Of a stretch of DNA of 64,000 nt, positions 1-11,223 are shown piece by piece. The stretch is from Blastomyces gilchristii SLH14081 (taxonomy: Eukaryota > Ascomycota > Eurotiomycetes > Onygenales > Ajellomycetaceae), in the NCBI RefSeq assembly GCF_000003855.2, contig NW_003101669.1, positions 303,740-367,739 of the forward strand, in the 5' to 3' direction. Made by a program: the position numbers and the translations under genes. Position 1 is the first letter of the stretch. Every line of letters starts with the position of its first letter. The notes beneath the pieces were generated by a model. The model worked only from the letters and a program-made list of their open reading frames with translations. It searched no databases and was not told where the DNA came from.

Positions 1-851
1 AATACATATACACATATAAGAGGTGAGAAATACAAAGAATTTGGGAAAGAACTGAAAATATGAAAATATGAAAACGGAAAGAAAATTCAAAACAAGGGAA
101 AAGGAGCGTTTCATAGATAAAAAAGGTCTGGTGCGGCGTATGCATATTTTCCTCTTCAGTAGAATCCCATCCGCTGCTCGTGTGAACTGCGGGATGATAC
201 ATATAGAAGGTGCCTAGCACTATCTTTCTTTTGTCTCACTCTTTGTTTGGCGGGATATGACGGGCGAGAGGATCAAAAAACATGTCGAGAAGATAGTTTG
301 GGTTTAAATCAGACCGGGCAAGGGAATTGGAAAATAGAAACAAAATAAGCTGTACACATGGTTTCGCATCACATATATACCAAATATATTTGTTTTGATA
401 GACAGACAGATAGAAAAAGACACTTTTGAAACGCTAGCCTAGTTAGTATAGGCTGAGTGGATGGGCGGAAATAGGCGAGCTCTGCGTCTGTTTTACAGTG
501 GCAGAAAGGTAATACTGTTAACAGGCTGAAAGGGGGAATAAGTTAGTTTGAAAAATAAATAAAACATCTAGCTTGAAAATAAAACAAAGAGAAGAAAAGA
601 GGAAAGAAAACAAAGAAAATAATCCACCCCCAACAGATAAATAATAAAGTTATAATAGCAAGAGAGCTCGAAACATAAGTCAAAATCATGGATGCAACTC
701 CCAAAGGGCGCCATTACTTGTCGATGCTGCCGTCATTGAGCGTGGAAAGAGTATTCGTAGATCTAGATTCCTTATTGAATCAATGTGTGTGGTGTGGGTT
801 GTTGACTGGCGAAAGGACGACGCTCTATCAAGATGGTTTTCGTTCCTACTC
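1..851. other. 3' flank of the DENN gene, no gene seen
   Basis: AT-rich sequence downstream of the minus-strand DENN gene. Only short open frames occur and none resembles a known protein. It probably holds the DENN 3' UTR and intergenic sequence. Confidence 0.6.
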
Positions 852-3800
852 TTACGTGATAACACGGGCAGTGTCAGGTCTCATAATGTGTTGACTAGGT
901 TGTTTTGACACGGTGCCGCTGTCGATGTGTCCATCTGCACACTCCATGCCGTACGCATGTTCATCCTCGTCTTCCACGATTTTAGTCGGAAGATCACCGG
1001 GTCCATATTGCTGGCTTGACCGCTCGGGGATTGTGGAGCTGCTGACCATGGACATCGATGTGCTGGATCGATGATGAATAAGATCTGGAGTTGGTGGAAT
1101 ACTGGAGGCGCGTCCATCTGGGCTCAAGTAACTGCTGTCATTGTCGCCGACTTCACTTCCATCTGTGCGGATAGAATGTTCGTTCCCATCGTCAGTGGGG
1201 CCAAGGCTGCTGCCTTCCCGGCTCTCCTTGCTGGCCTGGAGCGATTCTTCGAATTCTGCATCTTGGGCAAGATGGAGACCCTCGACAGCAGCGGCACACT
1301 GGTCGCTAATGTTGCGGATTATGTTGGCAATTGCATCTGTCTTATCGCGCAGGTGACGATCAGCAACATCAGACATGCTCAGTGCGGAGTAGCGTTTGGC
1401 TCGTTTACTGGGGTTCAGCAAGTGTTGTTCCATTTCAGGGGTAACATCTTCCCCATTACCTGCACTGGAGCGGGTTCCGAGTCTAGAGCTAGATTTCATG
1501 TGATGAACACCCTTAACGGAACTCGTTTCATTGGTATCGCGGCCGCTGATTGATTCGGTCTCAGTAGCATCTTCACGGATATCGTCATAGCCTTCCTGAA
1601 TATATCCAGAGAGTTCTGGAGTGGTTCCCAGAGAGCGAACAATATGTTCCATGTGATGCGCCTGGCCATTGATGAGGCTTCGAAGATGGAGTACCACACG
1701 TTGGGCTTCATCACGTTGACGCAACAAAGTATCGCTAGTATGTTGCAAGGCACCGATCTCTTTAGCGTTCCGTTTCCTCTCACGCTCGAGTTCCTCAGCA
1801 ATCTCTTGCTGGAGGACCAAGGCTTCGAGAGCATCGTCGCGCTGTTTTTCAGTTCCAGAAAGTCGGAGGGTAAGGCGAGCAGCATCGTCTTTCTGTTGGT
1901 CAATAAGACCAGTAAGACGGCGGTTCTCACGTTTGTGAGATTCAATTTTGACTTTCAGCTCAGAAGTCTCCTTGGTAAGTTGTTCAGCAAAGGCTTGGAA
2001 CTTGAGGAACTGTAATGATAGTCAGTAAGCTTCCTTTAACTCTCAGGAAGACCATATGATAATATACCTGCTGTTTCCATGTCTCCAGCTCTTCGACCAA
2101 AAAGTTGTTGCGCTTGGTAACTTTGGAAAGCTCCGTATCCATTCTACCTTTGAGGTTGATGAAGTCTTGCCATGCTTCCATGGCATCTCTGGAGTACTGG
2201 TTACGCTCACGAACGATTTCGTTCAAGTGTCTCATGGAAACCTTGGTCATCAATGGTTTCTTGACAGATCCACCAAAGAGAGCTTTAACTCCAGTGTTTC
2301 GGCCCTACAAAGCGGCTTAGTATTTCACCTTGTACAAATTCTCTAGAAAATCATATCATATACTCACTAATTTTTCGCAGACATGGTCCATTACGGCCAT
2401 GACGCCATCCTGATTCCACCAAGCTGGATCTTGGACACTCTCAACTTCACCTCGCATAACAATGATCTGGCCGGCTGGGATCAATTTACCTCCACCGTAG
2501 GCTGATCGGAGGTGCTGAGGAACGCCAGATTGGGTAACATCCCCATTGAGAGCCTGGGTCAATCTGTTGATCATTTTGGTCCTCTGGCCTGGAGTCAAAA
2601 TGTTTGGAGGGCTGGAAGTCAATACAAAATTGCGGTCCAAATCAACTACCAAGGCATCAGATGGAGCGGTGAACAGAGTCTTGCATTCCGCAGTAACACC
2701 AAGAATGTATGGACCGGGCTCCTGGACGAGCTCCTTTGCGTGGCGCGCATGGACAACTGGGCAGTAGAGACCACTCCATTCGTAGACTCGCACACAGAAT
2801 CGAATTGTTTCGGCGGCCACTGTTAGCATGGCTGGGTAATGACTGACGAAGATTATACGGCGGGTGGGCGAGACAGCGGCTTCAATAACACCCACAATAT
2901 TCGGAATAGACAAACAGTTGAACAGGGGCCACATAGCGAAGTTTTGGTATCCGGTTTGGGAGGAGGGAAATTGGTAGCATAGTGCATAGTCCTTCATGTC
3001 AATCCGAACCAAATCATTGAGTCGTGGCGCTGGGAAGCTGAGAATGCGGGATACTTCTTCAGCGTGGAAAAGATTGGTAGCTTTGTTCCAGTGGATCCAC
3101 ATGCCACGGAGGTAGTCACCAAGAAGATCGTAGAGGGGGTATCTGGATAAGAAACTGAGGCAGTATGGAATCCAATAAGTTTCGTCTGGGGTATCATAGA
3201 AATCCGGCTCTGTTTTCCTGCGCAGCTCGCGAATGGTCTCCGCACGTTTCTCATCTGCTCGAGACCATACACGCAGCGCAATGCCATAGAGAGTGTGAGA
3301 GGAATCCTGTTGGAGAACGAATGAATGGTGTACACAATGAGGTTGGTTCTTGCCCGTGCAGATTTCAACGTCATGAGGGAAACAAGCCTGCAGAAATAGA
3401 TATCAGCCCAAGTTCGAGTTCCAGCATTTGCGAAGGGTGTAGCGTATGGGGTGGGGTCCTGCCATAGCATCTTCATGGGTAGGTTGGACAGCTCCTGATG
3501 GGACTTACTCTCATTGCGGAATGTAGTGCCCTCGCAATCTCGTTATCCTGTTCTAGTCTGGGACTGCTGCCCAAGATCTCAGGTAACCAGAATTGACCAA
3601 CAGCTCCCTTCATATGACCGATCTTTCCCTGAGCGGGAGGTGGAGCCTTCACCCACTGTGACGGCTCACGGCCAACGCCACAGACCATGTAGGCATGAGT
3701 GAGAGTTTTAGGAGTTTGTTGAGCTGGTTTCATATTCAGCGTCGAAGGGATGGGTTGGGTGATCCGGGAATGAAGTGAGGAAGTCCGACTTGGGATAACA

Positions 3801-3889
3801 AGGGAGTTGTCTCCCTGATCTCGGGTTATTGGGCGGTCCCTGGTGGCAGGGCGAACGAAGGACGCATGGTCTCTCAATGACGGAGCCAT
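852..3889 (-). CDS. DENN-domain protein, predicted Rab GTPase exchange factor
   Basis: Four exons, read on the minus strand: 3889-3509, 3387-2368, 2304-2068 and 2009-852. Together they encode 931 aa. All three introns (121, 63 and 58 bp) are GT-AG and phase 0. Residues about 40-430 carry the u-DENN and c-DENN modules: a conserved EILGSSPRLEQDNEIA segment, then FPHDVEIC, then a core containing PLFNCLSIPNIVGVIEAA, SHYPAML, YILGV and VVDLDRNFV. A long charged coiled coil follows (about 470-650), then a Ser/Thr-rich tail. DENN proteins activate Rab GTPases by nucleotide exchange on membranes; the Rab partner cannot be told from sequence. The start gives MAPSLRDH, the first ATG of an open exon. 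The upstream strand is rich in C/T on the coding sense, as in many fungal promoters. Confidence 0.9.
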
Positions 3890-3936
3890 GGTAAAAGAAT
3901 GTTGCTTGCTGATTTCGATGTCCTTCTAGAGGATCA

Positions 3937-3958
3937 ATCGATCGATCGATCGATCGAT
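3937..3958. repeat. (ATCG)n microsatellite
   Basis: About five tandem ATCG units directly upstream of the DENN start codon, probably in its 5' UTR or promoter. Confidence 0.85.
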
Positions 3959-4596
3959 TGGAGGGGGTTTGATATTACTCGTTTCCGGTTTTATTGGAGA
4001 GGGTTGGCGGATGGATGGGTTGCCCTCTGCTACAGCGAGGAGCAATGGTTGCCAGCAGTTGTTTAAGGGGAAAAAAATAAAATAAAAAGTCAAAAAACAA
4101 AGAAAACCACTTGCTGCAAACAAACACACAACGGGTATAGTTAGACAGAATCCAAAGCCTCTTCTATCGATCTACGAGAAGAAATAAATAAAATAAAAAT
4201 CAAAAATAACAAAAATAACAAATATCGGTCCGTGACACAGAACAGATAGATCAATAAGACCCAATCGAAATAATATGATCGAAGTTGCTTGGGGGGGACC
4301 GTCAGAGGGGGAATTGAGCAGGAGAAAAGCTATTGTGCCCGTTGCCCTGATGAACCGCAGGAGAGATCAATGGGTCATTCAATCGATCAATTGGCGAAAC
4401 AGGAGGGTTCCACGCTGATAAAAAGGAGTGACACGGGGGGCCACTGGTACGCAGTCAGGTCTGGCGGGCGAAGAAGAAGAGCTCCAGGCTGCGACACGAC
4501 GCACCAAGAGGGTGCATCCAACGCAGAGAGAAGTTTGATAGAACAGAGTGAAAAGGAGTGGTGGCGAAAGGAAAGATAATTGAGGGAGATAGAGAG

Positions 4597-4600
<4 letters not shown>

Positions 4601-4628
<28 letters not shown>
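4601..4628. repeat. (AG)n microsatellite
   Basis: Fourteen uninterrupted AG units. On the coding sense of the DENN gene this reads as a CT tract about 0.7 kb upstream of its start. Confidence 0.9.
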
Positions 4629-4632
<4 letters not shown>

Positions 4633-6363
4633 GGGCCAGCAGAGAGAAGAAAGAGAGAGAGTGGAGAAGAGGCGAGGAAAGGAACCCGCCACAAGCAACA
4701 AGCAGCGTTGGTTGGCGCAGGGGCACTGGATGCCGCCAGGGGGGGGGGAGGGTTTGAGGGGGAAGCGGGCGGGCAGGGCAGGGCAGGGGAACGAGGGCTT
4801 GCCTGCTGCTTGGGGCTGCTGGTCCTGCTGGTCGGGGCTAGGGCGAGCTTCAAGCCTGCAAAAGGGGCCCGGAGTGGGGTTCCAGGGTTCGGGCTGGCGG
4901 GGGTTGTGGGCGTTGTGGGCGTTGCGGGCGTTGTTGGGGCGAGCCCGGGTGGAAGGGAGGACAACGCTTACCGAAATGCTCCTAGCCCAAGGACAAGAGC
5001 GGTATTATTAACTGTAGCTATTCTTCCCCCTCTGAAACCCCCTATTATCATTATTTATTGTTGTTTTATTATTGTTATTCGCATCCACCTACTTGCCATT
5101 TCTTTTTCAATTGCTTTATCACTGGGTGTTCTGAATTCACATGCCACCACTCCTCACGCAGAAGGCAGTGAAGTTGAATAATAACTTAACACCCAAACAA
5201 CCACATTCAAGAAACAGGGAGCAGAAAATAATAATAATCATGATGAAAGATGTCAAGCGTGGAAGGTTAACAAAAAAATCAGGCTCTATCGGCTTGGCAA
5301 AGGAAGCTAGCGGCAAGCGTTTTCCCGTTCTAAACTTCTTTAATCATCCCATCCCATCCCATCCCATCCAGCTGTTGAGCCTATCGCAGGCGGCCAAACC
5401 CCACCAGCTGAGCAAGCCCCTGACTGGACTGGTTGGTTTCGCCGCCCCCTTATTAGCAGCGTAGACAACTAGACAACGCCACATGGTCGGTGCCAAGGTT
5501 ACCACACAACACATCTTACAGCGTAGTTCGGTAACTTACGCATGGTACAAGGTTCATCGGTTCCAGCCTTCTTCCTTCAAGCCTCAAGCCAGGCCTTCAT
5601 ATTCAATCAGAGCCACGGACGACGGCTCTTGGGTATCGTATCATATCTGACATCCCGAAAATAATAATTGGGTAGAGCCGTTCCCCCTCATTATTAGCCA
5701 TGCTGATAAATCGGCATCAAAAGGTTTCTTGGGAGAAAAAAAAAAAAAAAAAAGCAAAACCATAGATTGAAACACATTACCCCCCCTTCCACGTTAGAAA
5801 ACCAGCCGAAACGATCGATGGCTAGATCCCACCTCAAATTGATATTGGTGACACAATACATACCCAATCCCTCTAACCTGGTGAAAGAGAGGGTTGAATG
5901 ATTTCTACATTTTTCTGAAGGGTTTCTTTCTGTGCAAATCAGGCAATTGAACCCTCCATCTGTTGTTACCTCTTCAACTCCAGGCCAAAGGTGTGACAAA
6001 ACTATTGCATGTTACGTGCAACCCGATTCTACAGGTGAGGGGGTCCGTCTGACAGCCACGCCACGCCCCCTCGAACGGTATCCACGCACCGCTACTTACG
6101 ATAATCAGCGAAAATGGCTGTTAAGAATCGTTCAAAATGACTGGTCGCCACGGCCGTTACGCAGTAATACATTATTATTGTTTATGTTAGGCCGGTTCTC
6201 CATGACTCCGGCTCCAAGGAACACTTAAGAAGAGGAGAAGGAACGCGCACTGCATACCAGACCAATAGTGGGCAACAAAATTGGCATACTGACCAACATG
6301 AATTTATGTATCTGCGTGTTTTAAAATATCTCTGATGCGTTTCTTTTGTTAACCCTCTCTCTT

Positions 6364-6387
6364 TACTCCGTACTCCGTACGGAGTAC
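6364..6387. repeat. palindromic TACTCCGTAC-type intergenic motif
   Basis: Two forward copies of TACTCCGTAC run into the reverse complement, so positions 6371-6386 form a perfect 16-bp palindrome (TACTCCGTACGGAGTA). Single or partial copies recur at 7053-7065, 7146-7155, 7788-7801, 8955-8963, 12537-12546, 13855-13864, 24352-24361, 26731-26740 and 63959-63968, all outside the called coding exons. Confidence 0.85.
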
Positions 6388-6512
6388 CTCTCTCTAAATA
6401 CCAATCGCCCAGTTCTTCAAGAAGCCCTCCGCAAACGGTATGATTCGCCCAACACCGGGAGCTTGCCCACTTACTTGGCTATTCAGTTGATAACTCAGTC
6501 CAATCACTTTGT

Positions 6513-6592
6513 GTAGGCTACTGGGGCAAAAGAGCTCAATCACCACCAGCGCCTGCTGGTAGAAGGGCCGATCAACCGCGGGACCCCCAACA
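6513..6592. repeat. direct repeat, copy A
   Basis: A 36-bp block (6513-6548, starting GTAGGCTACTGGGG) and a 19-bp block (ACCGCGGGACCCCCAACAC, ending about 6592) are separated here by 25-26 bp. The same two blocks recur fused at 6877-6931. The 25-26 bp present only in this copy include a GCGCCTGCTGG stretch with hairpin potential. Confidence 0.85.
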
Positions 6593-6637
6593 CCCCCCCT
6601 CGGACCAGCTACCACAGAGTACAGTACTGTACTCCTC

Positions 6638-6680
6638 TCAGTGGCTCCCTTCAGTGGCTCCCCATAGTGGCTCCTTTCAG
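6638..6680. repeat. imperfect AGTGGCTCC tandem repeat
   Basis: Three imperfect copies of an AGTGGCTCC-containing unit lie in tandem between the two copies of the larger direct repeat. Confidence 0.7.
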
Positions 6681-6834
6681 TGGACTCAGTCCTAGGGCTC
6701 AATGGACTTCTAGGGCACACTCCTGGGATGTCTCTTGGCACTGTTAAATGTCCAGGGTATTTGTTTGGAATTTTTAAGTCCATTCTGGGATCAAACCCAT
6801 GCATGTTGACCACAGCGGGGCTCACACTCAACGG

Positions 6835-6880
6835 TCTCATAACCTGTAAGCTCACGCTAAACGGGTCTCATAACCTGTAG
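6835..6880. repeat. tandem TCTCATAACCTGTA repeat
   Basis: TCTCATAACCTGTA occurs twice, with related CTCAC-CTAAACGG or CTCAACGG sequence before each copy. It runs into copy B of the direct repeat. Confidence 0.8.
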
Positions 6881-6931
6881 GCTACTGGGGCAAAAGAGCT
6901 CAATCACCACCAACCGCGGGACCCCCAACAC
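6877..6931. repeat. direct repeat, copy B
   Basis: Second copy of the block at 6513-6592. It is identical over the 36-bp and 19-bp parts but lacks the 25-26 bp between them. The two copies start 364 bp apart. Confidence 0.85.
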
Positions 6932-7554
6932 TTTGTCTTTGTCTTTTTCTCTCCTTTTCAAGCTATTTTTCCTTTTTTTTTTCCTTTTTTTTTCTTTTTA
7001 AACTATTACAATTATGCGGGTCTGTGCATTTGCTGTCTGGTCCCTGACCCAAACTACGGAGTAGTCAACTGTTCTTCCAAAAGAATGGTTAGTTGATGAA
7101 TTTCTTTTTACATTTTCAGGGTCCTCATGATGCCCTTCTTTATTTTACTCCGTACTTGTCTTGTGGCTTTTCAGTTACGCCCCATTCACCGTTGGATAGC
7201 AAATTGTAACCGCTGTATGGTTCGGAACTCGCTGATCATCATTTGTTTACAACCCGTTTTTCTTCCTTCTGGGACCGTGTGCTCTTTCTCTCTCTCTTTC
7301 TCTCTCTCTCTCCCTCTCCCTCTCTTTTTATTTCATTTTCATTTCATTTTATTTATATTATTTTTCGCTGTGCCTTCAAACAAGGTAGATGGGTGGCATG
7401 ACAAAAGCTTGTTGAAAGCTGGGTTTGCTTCTACCGGTGCTGAGCCAAGGATATAGGCTGCGTTGCCCTATCCTCCATCCATGAATTATAGACTGTAGAA
7501 ACTTGGGAGATGATCCAGAAACGGCGATGGAGAATCCATATGTTGCTAATCTCT

Positions 7555-7588
7555 CGTGTGTGTGTGTGTGTGTGTGGGTGTGTGTGTG
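7555..7588. repeat. (TG)n microsatellite
   Basis: Nearly uninterrupted TG dinucleotide run with one GG interruption. Confidence 0.85.
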
Positions 7589-8429
7589 GAGGTGGTGGTT
7601 GGTTGGTACCTAGGGATATACATATCGTATGAACAAAGCATGTGATGTTGATGGTTCAACTTCCAATGGCGGTAAGAAGCCTGGAGACTTTGATGAGTGT
7701 AGAATTTTGAATGAGGGGTTCTTAAGATACGTGTGTGTGTGGTTGTCTGTGGCGGGCGGGGTGTGAAAGAAAAATATTCTGTACAGAGTACGGAGTACGG
7801 AAGTAACTCGATTGAGAGCAGAGAATTGCTGGGTGCAATAATTCAACTATGGGAGATTGCATATGATATGCATTATGATATGCAATGCAATGCAATGCAG
7901 CAGTCATTGTAATAATGTATCTCACTGCTTCAAAACTTGACCAGCAATCATTTACTGCGTATATTGCAGTCTAAAATAAGATCAAATTCCGCTAAGAAGT
8001 CATCTCTATGCAAAGGAGGAAAAGTATAAGTGATTGCATTGAGGTATCACATTCACATATCACTGTTAATTATAGATAGATAAACTGCACAACTTCACAT
8101 CTTCCCCCCTTTGCTTTGTAGATGTGTAACTTAAAGCCGAAACAGCTTCTAAAAATGCACGTGAATTATTTTTTGTTCTCCTGGAAGAATAATAATGGAC
8201 AGCTGCTTCTTGCATGGATGGGACTGCCACGGCTTAAAATAGTATGATGTTCAATTGATCCACTTAATATTCCGTACATACATACATATCCTCGTTCTTT
8301 ATTATTGCCGAGGACAGCACGGATAACTGCGTGCTCTACGCATAGTAGTAGTACTGCGTAGTAGCGCCATCAACAAGATAGAAGGAGATCGGCTTGTCCA
8401 CCCTGCTTGCTTGCGGTGGGTTTTTCTAC

Positions 8430-8452
8430 TTTTTTTTTTTTTTTTTTTTTTT
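8430..8452. repeat. poly-T tract
   Basis: Twenty-three consecutive T in an intergenic region, with no gene attached. Confidence 0.9.
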
Positions 8453-9179
8453 CTAGGTTCATCTTCGGCGGACCGACCTGCTCCAATGCTCCTCTGGGGA
8501 GTAGATACAAGGGGCTGTGACGTTCCTTGTAAGCTTTTCGATTGATTCCCCTGGTTCGGGGTGATAAGTGTGTCCTTGGACTGTACTCTGGATGTTTGGG
8601 ATGTATCCGCGGCAGCAGCAGAGGTCGCTAGCAAACGGAGAGCATCCGCTCATAACCGCTTCTGCGCTCTCTTGTATCGGGATTTGCCGCCTTCATTATA
8701 TCCCTTCGTACCTAAGCAGCGTATGTATGTACATGTACATACAATGTACAGTAGATAGGAGGTGCTTGATTGCAGTACGCCTTTTGAAGCATCTGGATGC
8801 TAAACGGGCTGTGTGGTCGGGTAGGGATGATGGCATCGTTATTGGCATGTTCCCCGCGAGAGAACCGAGAGGCACCATCGCCAAACAAACCCTGCACGCG
8901 CGTTTTGTCGTCAGATAAGTGCTCGCCGGCGCCAACGGGGGAAATTGTCATCACTACTCCGTAACTACACTTGGCCGAGCTGAAGGAAGAGAAGCTTCCT
9001 TCATAACCAACGCTAGCCCTAATAGTTAATAGTAAAAGGAGGCTCTCGCGCCAAGCTTCCTTATCGATAAGCCGGGGAAATATTTATTCCGACAAAAATT
9101 GTTGTGTTGGGATGTTTCCTTAACTGGAGTATCAGAAACCATATCTAGAGCTCGGGGCTATGTACTGACCTTCCACAAT

Positions 9180-10692
9180 ATGTCTGAATCCAAGCAATTA
9201 TCGCTTAGCGATCTATGTACTATCTGGTAAGCCTGTGTATTTAGAGCAAATCAACAGAAACATCTTTGCTAACACATTGTTCATGCGCCCGAAGCCGCAT
9301 CAATGAACCCAAATACAAATGTCCCCGCTGCTCGACCCCAACCTGCTCACTCGCATGCAGTAAGCGCCATAAACTATGGTCTCAGTGCTCTGGGGTGCGC
9401 GACCCAGCAGCCTATCTAAAACGTAAGGAGCTTGCGACGCCCGTGGCCTTTGATAAGGATTTCAACTTTCTTAGCGGGATTGAGAGATATGTTGAGCGAG
9501 CGGAGAGGGATGCGGAGAATAGGGGGATTGCGTTGGCTAGGGTGGATGGTGATGGTGATGGTAATGATGATAATGATGGTGATAGCTGGAAGAGGCAGCG
9601 AGGGAAGAAGCAGACAGAGCCTGTAAAGAAAGGGGAGGTGGGTTTGTTGAGGGGGGTTGAGATTGCCGGAGTCAAGGTGGTTAGGGCACCGAGGGGAATG
9701 TCGAGAGAGAAACAGAATATGTCCCATTGGCATAAGAAGTATGTTCCTATTCCTTGTTCTTTGTGCGTGTTGACCTCTTTCGAGGCGTAATTTTATTTGT
9801 ACAAATGGGGATATCGTGGCAACTACTGACTGGAATAAGACATAAATGCCTAAACTGGACGATTGAATGGATACTAGCCGACGACAGCCAGAGCCAAAAG
9901 GCCATCAGCAAGTGTCTCGAGTCAACAGCCGTCGCTACAGCCTTCTCTAGAACGTCCCTCTCAAAACAGATTGGTGCAGAGAAAAACACAACCTCCCCAC
10001 CAGCGAAGAAACGGAAACTGGATTCCGAAGCCATTCCACGGCCCTCGCCATCTGCGACCCAAAACACAAACATGAACATAAACATAAACTCCCTTTCGTC
10101 AGAAACCCATGCCACCACACCCTGCAGCCAAACACCCCTATCCCGCACAGTATGCCCAGAGACAAAATCAACCCCCAACCCGACTGAGAATTCCATCAGC
10201 AACGCAGAGGAGCGCACGAAGCCTGGAAACGAAATCCATGCTACCACTGCCTCCGTAGCCAATGGTGATGGCACTACCAATCCACGCACTAATCCACCAT
10301 CCAATGAACCCCTATCCCAACAACACAAACAGCAACATCACTTCTATCTCCACCGCCCTCAATCCCGCTCAAAGCTACCTGTGCTCATCCCGCTTACGGG
10401 ATCAGCCACAATCACAGACGCTCTACGGAATCGTAGCGTGCTGGAATTTCCCACTTTCTACGTCCTCCCGTGGGCAGCTGGTGGGTTGCCAGCGGACAGG
10501 TTCATGCTGGAGGAGGTGTATTTGAGAGAGAATGGGGATGGTAGTAGTGGAGATGGGTTGGAAGGGGTCGAGGAGGAGGAGGAGGAGGAAGGGGTAGAGG
10601 GAGGAGATGGGGCTGATGTTTTTCAGGGTGTTGATGAGAAGAAGGTGTTGGAGGTTTTGTCCAAGGATTTGGAGGTGGGAGGAGGAGGGTAA
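9180..10692 (+). CDS. BCD1: BCD1/ZNHIT6-like box C/D snoRNA protein (HIT zinc finger)
   Basis: Three exons: 9180-9226, 9295-9738 and 9840-10692, encoding 447 aa. Introns of 68 and 101 bp are GT-AG. The first splice builds the finger: LCTIC from exon 1 is completed by RINEPKYKCPRC, then TCSLACSKRHKLWSQC, giving the CxxC...CxxC...CxxxC...H...C pattern of HIT zinc fingers near the N-terminus. Residues about 155-180 hold the conserved HWHKKHKCLNWTIEWI stretch of Bcd1. A conserved segment (VLEFPTFYVLP) lies near residues 360-375. Bcd1 is a nuclear assembly factor for box C/D snoRNPs and so acts in rRNA processing and methylation. An Asp/Gly-rich insert (about 105-120) and a Glu-rich C-terminus are low complexity. 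The start is the only ATG that gives the first CxxC pair. Confidence 0.9.
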
Positions 10693-11223
10693 GGGTTGTT
10701 TGGGGATGGGAGGTGTCAAGTGCCACCCCTTCCAGATCTATAGGTGTAGTTATTTAATTCGGTGACATACGGTGTATGTGCATCCTATATACAATCATAC
10801 GATTTACCGCCATAATAAACATTTTTAGTCCGGATTATGGTGCCGAGTTGTGAATATCAATGGGTACGTGGTTACCTCGTCATGGTGGAAGGAGAAAGGT
10901 GTGTGTAGGAGTATAGTAAAAAATGCTCCCGCGGATAAGATATCTCTCCATCAGTAGTCAAGTAGATACAGAGACCTTATCAAGGTTGGAAATTTAGAGC
11001 AAGTACGGGATGTAAATAGGATATTCATCATTAGGTATCCATGCATCACTCTATAGCACATTTGACAGTACGTAAGAAAAAAAACAGTATGTATCTATCA
11101 ATTCCCTCGCAAAAGAAAAATCCCAAACCGCCCCAGACTGAGAACCTAACCCGGGGAAAAAAAAAGAAAAAAAAAAAAGAAAAAAAAATCCCAAACAGGA
11201 AAACAGTCCCTCTTTCACCCCCT
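10693..11223. other. convergent intergenic region BCD1 / SDR
   Basis: 3' ends of the BCD1-like gene (+) and the dehydrogenase gene (-) face each other across 531 bp. It includes an A-rich run at about 11156-11190. No gene is seen. Confidence 0.7.

Larger units (their letters stand above)
3890..9179. other. 5.3 kb intergenic region between DENN and BCD1 genes
   Basis: Divergent intergenic space. It contains an ATCG tetranucleotide run (about 3937-3958), an AG run (4601-4628), a G-rich patch (4736-4955), an ATCCC run (about 5345-5370), a duplicated segment (6513-6931), CT-rich and TG-rich runs (about 7280-7325 and 7555-7588), poly-A (5736-5753) and poly-T (8430-8452). The open frames here are low-complexity or lack any recognisable domain, so no gene is called. 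Confidence 0.6.

Noticed and set aside
4580..5181. Two overlapping plus-strand open frames rich in Arg/Glu or Gly/Ala
   Set aside because: Composition follows the AG microsatellite and the G-rich patch; no conserved motif and no splice support.
6394..6855. 153-codon minus-strand open frame
   Set aside because: It runs through the duplicated repeat block and has no recognisable protein feature.
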